Shown: positions 26,431 through 37,003, counted from the stretch's first letter. The stretch is DNA of 58,076 nucleotides from Acidimicrobiales bacterium (GCA_031292675.1 JARLGQ010000077.1:1-58076); one strand, 5' to 3'. Numbers and translations: made by a program. Notes: a model not told the origin generated them from the sequence alone.

Positions 26431-28740
26431 GTGCCCTCTCCCACCCCCCTCAGCCGCCTGGCCGGCGCACACGCCCGCCGAGCGACCCGCCGGAGGCGGA
26501 GGGTCCTGGCCGTCGTCGCGCTGGCCGCCGCCACGGGCCTGGGCGCCCTTCTGGCCACCTGTGGAGGCGGCTCGTCGCGGCCACCGAGGGCCTCCCCGGC
26601 CCCCTCGGCGCACACCACATCGACAAGTGCGCACGCAGGCGGTCGCTCCGAGGCCATCTCCGCGGCCGAGTCGGGCCTTCTCCCCTGGACGCTTGCCGCT
26701 CCCCTCAGCCGGAGCGTGGTGCTCCCCGGGCCCGGGGCCCAGCTCGTCATCCTCGGTGGTCTGACCACGTCGAACGTCTCCACGCAGGGCATCTACACGC
26801 TCGACACCACCTCGGGGAAGCTCGTGCACGTCGCCAATCTGACCGCCGGTCTCCACGACGCGTCGGGTGCCGTCGTCGACGGACGCGACGTGACCTTCGG
26901 GGGCGGGTCTCCCGCCACCGTCGCCACGGTCCAAGGCGTGCCCGCGCCGGGCTCGACCTTCGCGGGAACCGTCGCCACCGCCACCGCGACGGGGTCCCTG
27001 CCCCAGCCACGTTCGGACTCAACGGCGGTGACCGTCGGCGAAACCACCTACGTCGTGGGCGGATACGACGGCTCGAACCCCGACCCCGCCGTGCTGGCGA
27101 CCACCGACGGCCGCGCCTTCTCGACCGTGGCGTCACTGCCGGTGCCTGTGCGCTACCCGGCGGTCGCTGCCTCGGGCGGGCTCGTCTACGTCTTCGGCGG
27201 CGATGCCATCACCGGGGCCGGCGCCGGGGAGCCGGTGAACACCATCCAGGTCGTCAATCCGAGTCGCCACACGGCATCGACGATCGGGCGCCTACCGGTG
27301 CCGCTCGACGGCGCCGCGGCCGTCACCATCGGGACGCAGATCTATCTGGCCGGGGGCGAGAGCACCGTCGCCCAAGCGGTCACCGCCGGCTTGGGGACGA
27401 CGCAGCTGGGACCGCCCCCTCCCGGCGCCAATCCCGGTGCGGGTGCGACCAACGCGACGGCCACCGCCGCCATCGTTCCCGGGTCCCGGAGCGCGGGCAC
27501 GGGGGCCACGGGGGGGACGCTCCTCGACGCGTCCAAGGGGACATCCACCTCCGGTGCGGGTACGGGATCGGGGGCGGTGCGGGACGAGTCGACGCCGGCC
27601 ACGTCCGCCGTCTCCACCATCTGGGCTTTCGATCCGGCAACCGACGGGGTACTGAGCGCCGGGCGCCTCCAGGTGCCCGTGGCCCATTCCAGTGTGGCCG
27701 TGCTGGGCACCACGGCCTGGTTGGTGGGAGGTGAGTCCGACGGGACCCCGGTGTCGACGGTCCAGATGCTCACCCCGAATTCGAAGTTCGGTTCGGCGGG
27801 CACGGCGGGGGCCGGTTCGCCCTACTTCGGCATGCAGTTGCTCATCGCCGACCGCGGCAACAACCGTTTCCTGCTCCTGAACCCGGCCATGGACACCACC
27901 TGGACCTATCCGTCCGCGACGTCTCCGCCCGACCCCTACGGCTTCGTCTTTCCCGACGACGCCTTCTTCATCGACAGGGGTCGAGCCATCATCTCCAACC
28001 AGGAGCAGAACGAGACCATCGTCGATATCGCCTATCCCTCGGGCAGGATCCTGTGGGAGTACGGGCACCCGAAGCAACCCGGAACGGCGCCCGGGTACCT
28101 GCATGAGCCCGACGACGCCTATCTGTTGGCCAACGGGCAGGTCACCGTGGCCGACGCCGACAATTGCCGCATCGTGATCATCAATCACGACGGCTCCGTG
28201 GCCGGGCAGATCGGCAGCGACGGTCATTGCGTGCACAACCCACCTGCCTCGATGGGATCGCCAAATGGCGACACGCCGCTCGCCGATGGCAACCTCCTCA
28301 TCTCCGAGATCAACGGCTCGTGGATCAGCGAGTACACATTGCAGGGGCACTTGGTGTGGACGGCACACGTGGCGGTGTCCTACCCCTCGGACCCCCAGCA
28401 GCTGGGACCCGACCTCTATCTCGTCGCCGACTACGCAAAGCCCGGGGCGTTCATCTACACCAACCGCGTCGGCCAGGTGCTCTACCGGTACGAGGCGGCT
28501 TCGGGCCCCGGCATGCTCGACCACCCGTCGCTCGCAGAGCGCCTTCCGAGCGGAGTGGTCATGCTCAACGACGACTACGCAAACCGGATGGTCGCCATCG
28601 ATCCCACCACAGGCGCACTCGTCTGGCAGTACGGAGTCACCGACGCGGCGGGGACGGCACCGGGGATGTTGAACACACCGGACGGATTTGACCTGCTCGC
28701 GCCGGACGGAAGCACGCCGACCCATCCCACGACGGGGTGA
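26431..28740 (+). CDS. Secreted/lipoprotein-like beta-propeller protein: N-terminal Kelch-like half, C-terminal NHL/PQQ-like half
   Basis: Signal with VVALAAATGLGALLATCGGG; repeated GxxxxVGGYDG / YVFGGDAITG; then LIADRGNNRFLLLNP...ADADNCRIVIINHDG...LISEINGSWISEY. Confidence 0.7.
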   Translation: MPSPTPLSRLAGAHARRATRRRRRVLAVVALAAATGLGALLATCGGGSSRPPRASPAPSAHTTSTSAHAGGRSEAISAAESGLLPWTLAAPLSRSVVLPGPGAQLVILGGLTTSNVSTQGIYTLDTTSGKLVHVANLTAGLHDASGAVVDGRDVTFGGGSPATVATVQGVPAPGSTFAGTVATATATGSLPQPRSDSTAVTVGETTYVVGGYDGSNPDPAVLATTDGRAFSTVASLPVPVRYPAVAASGGLVYVFGGDAITGAGAGEPVNTIQVVNPSRHTASTIGRLPVPLDGAAAVTIGTQIYLAGGESTVAQAVTAGLGTTQLGPPPPGANPGAGATNATATAAIVPGSRSAGTGATGGTLLDASKGTSTSGAGTGSGAVRDESTPATSAVSTIWAFDPATDGVLSAGRLQVPVAHSSVAVLGTTAWLVGGESDGTPVSTVQMLTPNSKFGSAGTAGAGSPYFGMQLLIADRGNNRFLLLNPAMDTTWTYPSATSPPDPYGFVFPDDAFFIDRGRAIISNQEQNETIVDIAYPSGRILWEYGHPKQPGTAPGYLHEPDDAYLLANGQVTVADADNCRIVIINHDGSVAGQIGSDGHCVHNPPASMGSPNGDTPLADGNLLISEINGSWISEYTLQGHLVWTAHVAVSYPSDPQQLGPDLYLVADYAKPGAFIYTNRVGQVLYRYEAASGPGMLDHPSLAERLPSGVVMLNDDYANRMVAIDPTTGALVWQYGVTDAAGTAPGMLNTPDGFDLLAPDGSTPTHPTTG

Positions 28741-28807
28741 GATCCTTTGCCGCCAGTCATTTCGTCCTCCGGAAGCCGTCGGTGACAGCGGCGGCGGAGG
28801 AGAATCC

Positions 28808-29539
28808 GTGAAGGCCGGGGCCGACGCTTTCGGTCGAGCGCTCGCCGACTGGACGAGGGGCGGGACAGAGCCCGAGATTTACGAACGCGACGATGGCTTC
28901 GTCGACGTGGGCGCAGGGCCAGAGCTGTTCTTCGCCGACTTCCCGCACTGGCCTTCTGCGGAGCGCCTGGCCATGCGGTACGTGCGGGGCCGTGTCATCG
29001 ACGTGGGATGCGGTGCCGGAAGGGTGGCCCTGCACCTTCAGCAACGAGGGTTCGACGTCGTAGGGCTGGACTCATCCCCCCTGGCGGCCAGGATCTCACG
29101 CCGACGCGGGGTGCGAACGACGTGGTGCTCTCCCATCGGCCGACTGACCGGGAGTATCGGCGCGTTCGACACCATCGTCCTGTTCGGGAACAACTTCGGC
29201 ATCTTCGGTTCTCCGGATGAGCTCCGAAGAGCGCTCACGGACTGGGCGGCCCGGACACCGCCCGGCGCGCGGATCCTGGCCGAGAGCACCAGTCCGTACT
29301 TCGGCGGGGCCCCGGCTCTGGACCGGCGCTACGACCTCCGGAACCGAGAGCGCGGGCTCATGCCCGGCGAGTGCCGCTTGCGGGTTCGCTATCGCGACTG
29401 GGCGACCCCCTGGTTTCGCTGGCTCTTCGTCTCGCGCCGCGAGATGCGGTCGCTCCTGCCCGGAACAGGATGGCACCAGAGCAGGATCCTCGGAACGACG
29501 CCGCAGGAGCCGTACGTCGGCATCCTGGAAAAGGATTGA
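28808..29539 (+). CDS. Class I SAM-dependent methyltransferase
   Basis: VIDVGCGAGRVALHLQQRGFDVVGLDSSPLA; GTG 28808 preceded by ggcggaggag SD. Confidence 0.85.
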   Translation: MKAGADAFGRALADWTRGGTEPEIYERDDGFVDVGAGPELFFADFPHWPSAERLAMRYVRGRVIDVGCGAGRVALHLQQRGFDVVGLDSSPLAARISRRRGVRTTWCSPIGRLTGSIGAFDTIVLFGNNFGIFGSPDELRRALTDWAARTPPGARILAESTSPYFGGAPALDRRYDLRNRERGLMPGECRLRVRYRDWATPWFRWLFVSRREMRSLLPGTGWHQSRILGTTPQEPYVGILEKD

Positions 29540-29599
29540 TCCGCCCCCACGGCGAAACCCGGTTCCGGTCGTGCCCGGAGCATGAACCACACAATCGGA

Positions 29600-30352
29600 T
29601 CAGGCGAGGCCCCTTGACTCCTCGACCCGGTGCTTCCAGACGACGGCCAGGCCGAGCAACGCCGCGTAGGCCACCAGCACGAGCGCATCCTCGATCCCCA
29701 GTCCCCGGTGGTCCAGCACCGCCAGCCCGAGCGACGCCTGATGGAAGCTCGGGAGAATCCTGGCCGCGGTTTGCAGCGACGGCGACATGTGGCCCACCGG
29801 GTTGAAAAGGCCTCCGAAATAGCCGAGCACGAACATGAGAGCCGTCACAACCGGGTACGCCGTCTCCGCAGTGACCATGAACCCGACGAAGACCCCGAGG
29901 ATGGCAAAGGGGATGGCCGACACCCACAGCAGTCCGGTGAGCTCGAACCAGCTGGCCACACCGAGGCTCACTCCCCCGAATGCCATGCCCACCAGCTCCA
30001 CCAGGACGAGCACGGGGAGGATGACCACCATGCTCGCCGTCACCTTGGTGGCCACGTACGACCAGGCCGGGATGGGGGTGACGCGCAGCTGACGCGCCCA
30101 ACCCGAGGAACGCTCCGTCGACAGGCGGCTCCCTCCGGCGTTGAGGGCGGCGACCAATGCCCCGAATGAGCACATCGACACCATGAGGTAGACGCGCCAG
30201 GTCACGGTGCCGTCGACGACCTTGCCCGGGCTGTGGTCATTGAGGAACAACATGTAGAAGACGACCGGGAAACCCACCGTGATGGCCAGGAACTTCCAGC
30301 TGCGCAGCAACCGCGCCACCTCGAAGCGCTCGAACGCCACCAGCGCACTCAC
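29600..30352 (-). CDS. ABC-2 type transporter permease
   Basis: Six-TM profile; GTG 30352 overlaps ATPase stop (GTGA). Confidence 0.8.
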   Translation of the reverse strand: MSALVAFERFEVARLLRSWKFLAITVGFPVVFYMLFLNDHSPGKVVDGTVTWRVYLMVSMCSFGALVAALNAGGSRLSTERSSGWARQLRVTPIPAWSYVATKVTASMVVILPVLVLVELVGMAFGGVSLGVASWFELTGLLWVSAIPFAILGVFVGFMVTAETAYPVVTALMFVLGYFGGLFNPVGHMSPSLQTAARILPSFHQASLGLAVLDHRGLGIEDALVLVAYAALLGLAVVWKHRVEESRGLA

Positions 30353-31368
30353 GGTGCCCGCCCTTGGTCCGGAGCCGCGTCGCACCCGGTGAGCGCCACG
30401 AACGCCTCTTCGAGGCCCGCCCCGGTCACTTCGAGGCCGGAGAATTCGACGTTGCTGCGCACGAGGGCCCTGATGGTGGCATCCGCGTCCAGGGAGTCGA
30501 GGGTGACGCCCGTGCCGCGCACCGTCACGTCGGTGACCCCCTCCAACCGGTCGAGCAGGTGCTCGTCGGGGCGCCGGGACACGAAGCACACCTGCCTCGT
30601 GGCCACGGCCGCTTTGAGCGTCGCCCCGGGGCCGTTCGCCACCACCCGACCACGATTGACGACCACAACCCGGTCGGCGACCTGATCCGCCTCCTGCAGG
30701 TGGTGCGTGGCAAAGAGGATGGTGCGCCCCTCCTCGCCGAATTGGCGCATCATGCGCCAGAACGAGCGGCGGCTCTCCACGTCCATGGCGGCGGTGGGCT
30801 CGTCCAGGAACACGAGCTCAGGATCTCCCGCGATGGCCACGGCGAAGCGCACCTGCTGGGCCTGTCCGCCCGACAGGCGCTGCGTCGGTCGGCCCAAGAG
30901 GGCGCCGATCCCGGCTCGCTCCACGGTGAGGTCGAAGGGGGCCGGACGGCGGTAGAGCCGGCGCACCAGTTGCAGGGCGCTTCCCACCCTGACGCCCGAC
31001 GGCAGCCCGCTGCCCGATCCCGTCTGGAGCATCGCCCCCACCCGGCCCTGGGCCACCGCCTGGCGGGGGCTCGTTCCGAGCACCTCCACCGAGCCTGCGT
31101 GGGGACGCAGGAGTCCGAGGAGCAGCGAGATGGTGGTGGACTTTCCGGCACCGTTGGGCCCGAGGAGAGCGACGGTCTCGCCCTGAGCCACAGCCAGGTC
31201 GAGATGGTCGAGGGCCACGTGGTCCCCGTAACGGCGCACGACCCCGTCGAAGCGCAGGGCCGGGTCCCCACCCACGACCTCGCTCCGGGCCCGCACGACG
31301 CTCGGGGCGTGACGCGCCGATGGGCTCGCCCCGCTGTCGGTCCGGTGTGTCTCACTGAGGTCGACCAT
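30349..31368 (-). CDS. ABC transporter ATP-binding protein (drug/daunorubicin-type)
   Basis: LLGPNGAGKSTTISLLLG; QRLSGGQAQQVRFAVA; ELVFLDEPTAAMD. Confidence 0.92.
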   Translation of the reverse strand: MVDLSETHRTDSGASPSARHAPSVVRARSEVVGGDPALRFDGVVRRYGDHVALDHLDLAVAQGETVALLGPNGAGKSTTISLLLGLLRPHAGSVEVLGTSPRQAVAQGRVGAMLQTGSGSGLPSGVRVGSALQLVRRLYRRPAPFDLTVERAGIGALLGRPTQRLSGGQAQQVRFAVAIAGDPELVFLDEPTAAMDVESRRSFWRMMRQFGEEGRTILFATHHLQEADQVADRVVVVNRGRVVANGPGATLKAAVATRQVCFVSRRPDEHLLDRLEGVTDVTVRGTGVTLDSLDADATIRALVRSNVEFSGLEVTGAGLEEAFVALTGCDAAPDQGRAP

Positions 31369-31374
31369 GGAGTC

Positions 31375-32358
31375 CTACTCCGGCAGGCTGGGCGCAGGCG
31401 TCGGGCCGACGGGCCGCCGCGGTGCGTCATGGTCGAGCATCAGCTTGCGAAGCTCGTCGGGTGCCAACGAATTCGGTTTGGTGCTCCGAATGAACTCGGT
31501 CAGGACCTCCGCGAAGCGGACGGGCTCCTCGACGTGGGGAAAGTGCCCGGCGCCTTCCATGATCTCGAGCCGGCTCCCTTCGATCGCCTCGTGAGCGGCG
31601 TACGCGTGGCTGACAGGGATGATCCTGTCCTGGTCACCCCAGATGATAAGGGTGGGCATCCGTGCCGCAAGGTACAAACGGTCGATGGCACTCACCGACT
31701 GTCCGCCGGGATCGATGACCCCGCGTACGGTGCGGACGAACGCGTTTCGATTCTCCTGCGTGGTCAACGAGGAGTACGCCCGCCACATCTCGACGCCCCG
31801 GGGCCAGCGGATGTTGCGCCGCTCGAGGAACTCGACGACCTTGTCCCCCCACTTCGGCACGAAGGGCGGGAAAATGACCGGAAGGACCAGCTCCACCCCG
31901 GGGACGGCCAGGAGACGCAGCAACCAACTCACTTCTCGCCCCAGGCCGCCGCTGCCGACCAGCACGAGCCGCTCACAGTGCTCGGGGTATTGATAGGCGA
32001 GCTGCATGGCGACACCGCCGCCGAAGGATTGGCCGACGACCGTGGCACGCTCGATCTCGAGGATCGTCAGCAGGTCGCGCAGTCCGCTTGCCTGTGCTCC
32101 CAGGGAATAGTCGCTCGACGGCTTGGCCGACTCGCCGTGGCCGGTCAGGTCAGGAGCGACCACGGTGTGACTACGGGCAAGCAGGGGGAACACCTGCTCC
32201 CAGGTGCGGGAGCTCCCGGCGATCCCGTGGACGAGCAGCACGGCAGGGCCGTGACCGGCTCGGCGGTAGGCAACGTCATGGCCGTGGATCGAAACGTGTT
32301 CGAGGTCCCATCCCAGGCCGCCGGTTGCTCGGTCATGACCGGTTGCGTCTTTCCCCAT
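31375..32358 (-). CDS. Alpha/beta hydrolase
   Basis: AVLLVHGIAGSSRTWEQV; VVGQSFGGGVAMQLAY; IIWGDQDRIIPVSHA; GAGHFPHVEEP. Confidence 0.88.
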   Translation of the reverse strand: MGKDATGHDRATGGLGWDLEHVSIHGHDVAYRRAGHGPAVLLVHGIAGSSRTWEQVFPLLARSHTVVAPDLTGHGESAKPSSDYSLGAQASGLRDLLTILEIERATVVGQSFGGGVAMQLAYQYPEHCERLVLVGSGGLGREVSWLLRLLAVPGVELVLPVIFPPFVPKWGDKVVEFLERRNIRWPRGVEMWRAYSSLTTQENRNAFVRTVRGVIDPGGQSVSAIDRLYLAARMPTLIIWGDQDRIIPVSHAYAAHEAIEGSRLEIMEGAGHFPHVEEPVRFAEVLTEFIRSTKPNSLAPDELRKLMLDHDAPRRPVGPTPAPSLPE

Positions 32359-32462
32359 ACTTCGAAGGTGCCACCGTCCCCGGGGTATCGGAAGAGTCGA
32401 TAGACCCCTTTTTCCGATGGCCCGATGCCGCAGTGCCGAAGCTCGCGGGATACGGTCGTGCC

Positions 32463-32843
32463 ATGACGCCCGATCAAGCCAGTGACGACGAGGTCAGAGA
32501 CGCCACGGCGGCCGCCGAGCAGGTGATGCACCCCCAGTCGGTCCCTGTCAACGCCTACGAGGCGCCCGAGGCCCTGGTGGTGATTGCGCCGTTCCCGGCC
32601 GTGACGCCCGACGACGTGACGGTCGAGGTGCGCCGGGGCGTCCTTCGGATCGCGGCCCGGCTACGGAGTGCAGGACCTCGGGAGTACCTCGTACGCGAGT
32701 GGGACTACGGGGGGTACGAGCGGGAGATCGACCTCCCGGGGGGTTACGGCAGCGGGCTCGAGGCCAAGCTCGCCAACGGGCAATTGGTCGTCCGGGTCTT
32801 GCGGGGGCCCCTGACCGAATCGCTGTCGGTGCGCCCCAGCTGA
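32463..32843 (+). CDS. Hsp20/alpha-crystallin-like small heat shock protein
   Basis: VNAYEAPEALVVIAPFPAVTPDDVTVEVRRGVLRIAARL...YEREIDLPGGY...EAKLANGQLVVRVLRG. Confidence 0.75.
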   Translation: MTPDQASDDEVRDATAAAEQVMHPQSVPVNAYEAPEALVVIAPFPAVTPDDVTVEVRRGVLRIAARLRSAGPREYLVREWDYGGYEREIDLPGGYGSGLEAKLANGQLVVRVLRGPLTESLSVRPS

Positions 32844-32901
32844 CCGGGCCCGTCCCGACCGGCGGGGCCGGCTCCCCGGCACAGTCGAGGCGCCCGCAGG
32901 A

Positions 32902-33126
32902 TCATCCCGTCAGGACGCGATCTGCCTTGGCCTCGCCACCCTGAGGGCCACTCCAGCCGCCCAGGGCGACAAGGGCCTCGTGAACAGCACGTCTGGCCTC
33001 GAGCAACTCCAGGGAGGGCCCTGCGGTGTTGCTCAAGCGGTCGACCGTGGCCGCCACTCCCATCAGGTCGGACCTCGCTCGGCGCAAGAGGACTCCCGGG
33101 GACTCGTCCGCCGTGGATCTGGCCAT
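32902..33126 (-). CDS. Small hypothetical protein
   Basis: 74-aa candidate MARSTADESPGVLLRRARSDLMGVAATVDRLSNTAGPSLELLEARRAVHEALVALGGW; compositional only. Confidence 0.35.
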   Translation of the reverse strand: MARSTADESPGVLLRRARSDLMGVAATVDRLSNTAGPSLELLEARRAVHEALVALGGWSGPQGGEAKADRVLTG

Positions 33127-33244
33127 GTCGTCTCCCTGTGTGCCCGCACACCAACACCAACAGTCCAACAGGCACGGTATGGGACCGGACCGAACACCGT
33201 GTAGAGCCAAAAGTCCCTTTGGCCCCACGAGGACGAATCGGAGA

Positions 33245-33580
33245 TCAGGACGAGAGGGCCTCGGCCAAGACATCCTCGAGTGCGGCTGACCCCGGGACCA
33301 TGCGAAGGACGTGGTAGCACTTGCTGCTCACACCCAGGTCGGTCGTGGCCGCGATCCGGCGTCGCGCCAACTCGGAATCCTCCTGAGTGTCGTGGATCCC
33401 CTGGCCGTCCCACAGGGTGATCACGATGATCTCGCTACGCGTGCTGTCGTGCTCCAGGCACAGGAGGCCTCGGAAGTCGGAGTGCCCGACGAACATCTGG
33501 GCAACGCCGTCAAGGGCATCGGACAGTCCGAGCCGCTCATCTTCGTCGATGTGGAAGGTGAGGACTCTGGCGCTCGTCAC
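33245..33580 (-). CDS. Small dimeric alpha/beta-barrel-like (ABM-like) protein
   Basis: MTSARVLTFHIDEDERLGLSDALDGVAQMFVGHSDFRGLLCLEHDSTRSEIIVITLWDGQ. Confidence 0.5.
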   Translation of the reverse strand: MTSARVLTFHIDEDERLGLSDALDGVAQMFVGHSDFRGLLCLEHDSTRSEIIVITLWDGQGIHDTQEDSELARRRIAATTDLGVSSKCYHVLRMVPGSAALEDVLAEALSS

Positions 33581-33740
33581 AGTGTCAGCATGCTGCGAAG
33601 CCAGCCCCGCGGCCAGAGTCCTACGGCTCTAAACCACAGGGGGACGCATCACGGATGCTCGTCTCCGACCCGTCCTCGGCTTGGACGACACGTATTGTGC
33701 CCGTGTTGTGGAACGCGCCGGCGAATGCTTGATCGACCCG

Positions 33741-34895
33741 TCACGCCGTCGTCATGCCGCCCCCGATACCGAATCGGTCGATGTAGAACGCGAATCGCTT
33801 TCTCACACCGGCGGGCTCGATACCGAACTCGTCCAGCGCGTACTCGTGCGCGCCATGAGCACCTCGAGGGTTCTCATCGGCCCAGATCGACATGTGCCGC
33901 CTGGCGTCGTCCCCGAGCGCCAGACCGAGTCGCCGGTAGGCACGCTCGACGGTACCCACCGGGTCAGTGTTCAGGTCCCTGAAGTAGACGTCGGCGAACC
34001 GTTCTTCGCCCGCGGCACGGCGGAACGTGATGGCCCGATGAAGGGCCTCGGCCCACAGCGCAACCTGCTCCTCACCTAGGTCGGGGTCGACCCGATCGCT
34101 GACCCAGCTCCGGGTATAGGCGATGAGACTGCACACCGAGCCGAGCACCTCGGCCGGGTCGCGATGCGTCCAGAGGAAACGGGCGTCGGGGTACGACTCG
34201 ATCAGAGGGCCCAGCGCCAGCATGTGCACAGGGGTCTTCAGGTGCCACAGCCGAGGTGGGCAGTGCCACTGCAGGAGCTGCAGCACCCGACGGTGGAACC
34301 GGTAGGCAGGGGTCATGTCACAATTCATGACCCACTCCGTGTAACGCGGGATATGGGCCATGCCGTCGAAATGTGCCGTGCGGAATTCCATTCCCAGCAG
34401 GTCCTGGCACTCGGTCGCCCCGGTCGCAGTCTGGAAGTACATCGATTTCATCCGGGGGAAGGCCTCGTACATGGACGCGAGCCCGCGGGCCGCCTCGGCG
34501 ATGCGCGGGTCGGTGTGCTCGGTGGCCGAGTCCGGGGGTGGCACGGGGTCGGTCGACTCCCACAACCGCAGCGAGCGGACCTGGGGATCGGCCGACACCA
34601 GCTGGCTGAGAGCCGTCGTGCCCGTCCGGGGGAGGCCGATGATCACCAGTGGCCCTTCCACTACCTCCTCGGCGACGACGGGATGCCGGTGGTGGACGTC
34701 CTCGACGCGCAGCCGGTTGGCGAGCAGCATCCGCAGGCGCAGCTTGAGGATCTCCTCCCCGAGCTCGGTGAGATCGGCCTGTGCGGCGAGAGACTCGGTG
34801 AGCAGCGCGAGCCCGTCCAAGAAGGAGTCGCCTCCGAAATCCTCCAGTCCGGTCTGTTCGATCGCCTCGGCCACGAGATCGGGAGCGCGCAACAT
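33741..34895 (-). CDS. Sulfotransferase family protein
   Basis: PLVIIGLPRTGTTALSQLVSADPQVRSLRLWEST; FLWTHRDPAEVLGSVCSL; start 34895 overlaps SDR stop (TGATG). Confidence 0.85.
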   Translation of the reverse strand: MLRAPDLVAEAIEQTGLEDFGGDSFLDGLALLTESLAAQADLTELGEEILKLRLRMLLANRLRVEDVHHRHPVVAEEVVEGPLVIIGLPRTGTTALSQLVSADPQVRSLRLWESTDPVPPPDSATEHTDPRIAEAARGLASMYEAFPRMKSMYFQTATGATECQDLLGMEFRTAHFDGMAHIPRYTEWVMNCDMTPAYRFHRRVLQLLQWHCPPRLWHLKTPVHMLALGPLIESYPDARFLWTHRDPAEVLGSVCSLIAYTRSWVSDRVDPDLGEEQVALWAEALHRAITFRRAAGEERFADVYFRDLNTDPVGTVERAYRRLGLALGDDARRHMSIWADENPRGAHGAHEYALDEFGIEPAGVRKRFAFYIDRFGIGGGMTTA

Positions 34896-35698
34896 CACAC
34901 GAAGTCCGACCCGCCGTCTACGTTGACGTTGGCGCCGGTGACATAACCGTTGCGCCGGGAGGCGAGGAACGCCACCACGACGGCCACCTCCTCGGGCAGG
35001 CCGGCACGACCGAGGTCGGCGGGTTGGTGGAAGACCTCGTCGATCCACCGCATCACGTCGTGGGGGTCCGAGGCGTCAAGACCCCGTTCGTCGAACACGC
35101 CCCGGAGCGCCTCGGTGAAACTGGCGGTGACGATGGTCCCCGGACTGACCGTGTTGACGAGGATGCCTTCGGGGGCGAGGGAGCGGGCGAGGTTCTTCGA
35201 CACGCTCGTCAACGCGGCCTTGGACGCTGTGTACGCGGGAAGGATCGGGCTCTGGCGCTGGGTCGAATGGGCGGAGAGGTTCACGATCCGCGCCCAAGGT
35301 GCCCGTCGCAGCAGAGGCAGCGCCGACCGTACGCACCGGACGGCACCCAGTGTGCCGAGCTGGTACGCGGTGACCCAGTCGGCGTCACTGAGCTGCTCGA
35401 ACCGACCGGCGGCCGGGCCGACGGTGTTCACCAACACGTTGAGCGCCCCCCAATGCGCCTCGACCTCGTCGAAGCCGGCTCGGACCGAGACGTCGTCGGC
35501 GACGTCGACTTGAAGCCCGAGAGCCTGCGGACTGCCCAGGTCCCCGAGGAGCGTCACGGTCTCGTCGAGGGTGGCGCGCCCCCGGGCCAGCACCGCCACG
35601 CGAGCGCCCTCGGAAGCCAGGCATTCGGCGACGGCTCGTCCCATCCCTTTGGTGCCACCCGTCACGACGGCGGTGGCGTCCGAAAGTCCCAGGTCCAT
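34895..35698 (-). CDS. Short-chain dehydrogenase/reductase
   Basis: AVVTGGTKGMGRAVAECLA; NTVGPA; YTASKAALTSVSKNLA; NVDGGSDFV. Confidence 0.9.
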   Translation of the reverse strand: MDLGLSDATAVVTGGTKGMGRAVAECLASEGARVAVLARGRATLDETVTLLGDLGSPQALGLQVDVADDVSVRAGFDEVEAHWGALNVLVNTVGPAAGRFEQLSDADWVTAYQLGTLGAVRCVRSALPLLRRAPWARIVNLSAHSTQRQSPILPAYTASKAALTSVSKNLARSLAPEGILVNTVSPGTIVTASFTEALRGVFDERGLDASDPHDVMRWIDEVFHQPADLGRAGLPEEVAVVVAFLASRRNGYVTGANVNVDGGSDFV

Positions 35699-35758
35699 TC
35701 GGTGCTCCTGTCTGGTGGGCTCACATGTCGTGGCGGGTGGCGCGACGGCGTCGTCGGG

Positions 35759-37003
35759 TCAGCGCGGGAATCGCCTTCGCACCGCAGCGCGTCGGCGGGC
35801 GACGATGGCACGCCGCTGCGCCCCGTCGACGCGGGCGGTTCGTTCCGGCAGCGTCGTGGCGAGGTCGTCGACGGCCACGACGCGGGTGGTCGGCACGGGG
35901 GCCCCCTGTGCCCGTAGCCAACGGAAGATGACCGGACCCTGGCGGTGGCCGGCGGTGTCGAGCCAGTTGGCGACGCCCGGGTCGGAGTGCGCCACCACCG
36001 CCCGGAACACGCCGTCGTCGTCGATGCTGGCCTGATGCCCGTTGAGACTGGATTGTCGGTTGGCGTAGTCGATCGTCTCCCACCAGTGATTCCCGAGGGA
36101 GACGCTCCAGTACAGCGCTTCGGGAGGGGTCACTTCGATCACGAGCGCCTGTTCGTCGCCGAGCTCCCACGATCCCCACACGCTCACGTTCTCGGCCGCG
36201 GCGCCCATCGACGTCAGCGCGGCGGGTTGGCGGAAGACGTTGATGCCCTGGGCGCGGCCGCCGTCCTCGACGTCCAGCCAGAACACGATGCTCGCCTCGA
36301 GGAACTTCCCGATGGCCGTCAGCTGCCGGGCGACCCCGGCGGGGGACAGCGGTTCGGGGTCCGGCCATGTCGGACCGGGCTCGAGGCACTCGATGTCGAG
36401 CCAGGCCGGTTCCTCGGAGTCCCAGTCGTAGAAGAATTGCCTGACCACCAGGGACGAGGTCCGTGGGGACAGCGCCATCCAGTTGCCTGCGTGCTCGCGT
36501 GCCGACAGCATGATCTCGAAGGAACCGTCGCCGGCGGTGTCGAGGTCGTCGGCCACGATGTTGACCGTGCTCTCGATACCCGACATCACCTGGAATCCGA
36601 GGTAACGGGCGGTTCCCCGCCGCCCGCGCACGCGATAGGTGGCATCGCCTCGCAGGGCGGCTCCCGTGTAGGCGGCGTCGGGACAATCCATTCCCCATTT
36701 GAGGACGGCGTCGACGTTGGCCGGGGCGAAGAACGGGTCATAGGGATTGGAGGGGCGCAATGCCTCGTCGACGGCGAGCCCGAGGAGCACGAGCAGGTGA
36801 CGGTAGCCCGCGGCGCGGTCGACAGGGGAGGCCGGGGCACGCGCCGATGCCACCAGGGCGGCGGCGCCGCGCAGTCCTTCGAGCATGTCCTCGAAGGCGG
36901 CTCCCGAGAGCAGGTCCCCGTCAGAGCCTGCACCCTTCCGGTACGCGGATCCCACCGTGGCCGGGAACCAGTCCCAGGCTCCGGCGTCTTCCGGTGCAGC
37001 CAT
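35759..37003 (-). CDS. DUF1214-domain protein
   Basis: SIVFWLDVEDGGRAQGINVFRQPA...ALYWSVSLGNHWWETIDYANRQSSLNGHQASIDDDGVFRAVVAHSDPGVANWLDTAGHRQGPVIFRWL. Confidence 0.75.
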   Translation of the reverse strand: MAAPEDAGAWDWFPATVGSAYRKGAGSDGDLLSGAAFEDMLEGLRGAAALVASARAPASPVDRAAGYRHLLVLLGLAVDEALRPSNPYDPFFAPANVDAVLKWGMDCPDAAYTGAALRGDATYRVRGRRGTARYLGFQVMSGIESTVNIVADDLDTAGDGSFEIMLSAREHAGNWMALSPRTSSLVVRQFFYDWDSEEPAWLDIECLEPGPTWPDPEPLSPAGVARQLTAIGKFLEASIVFWLDVEDGGRAQGINVFRQPAALTSMGAAAENVSVWGSWELGDEQALVIEVTPPEALYWSVSLGNHWWETIDYANRQSSLNGHQASIDDDGVFRAVVAHSDPGVANWLDTAGHRQGPVIFRWLRAQGAPVPTTRVVAVDDLATTLPERTARVDGAQRRAIVARRRAAVRRRFPR

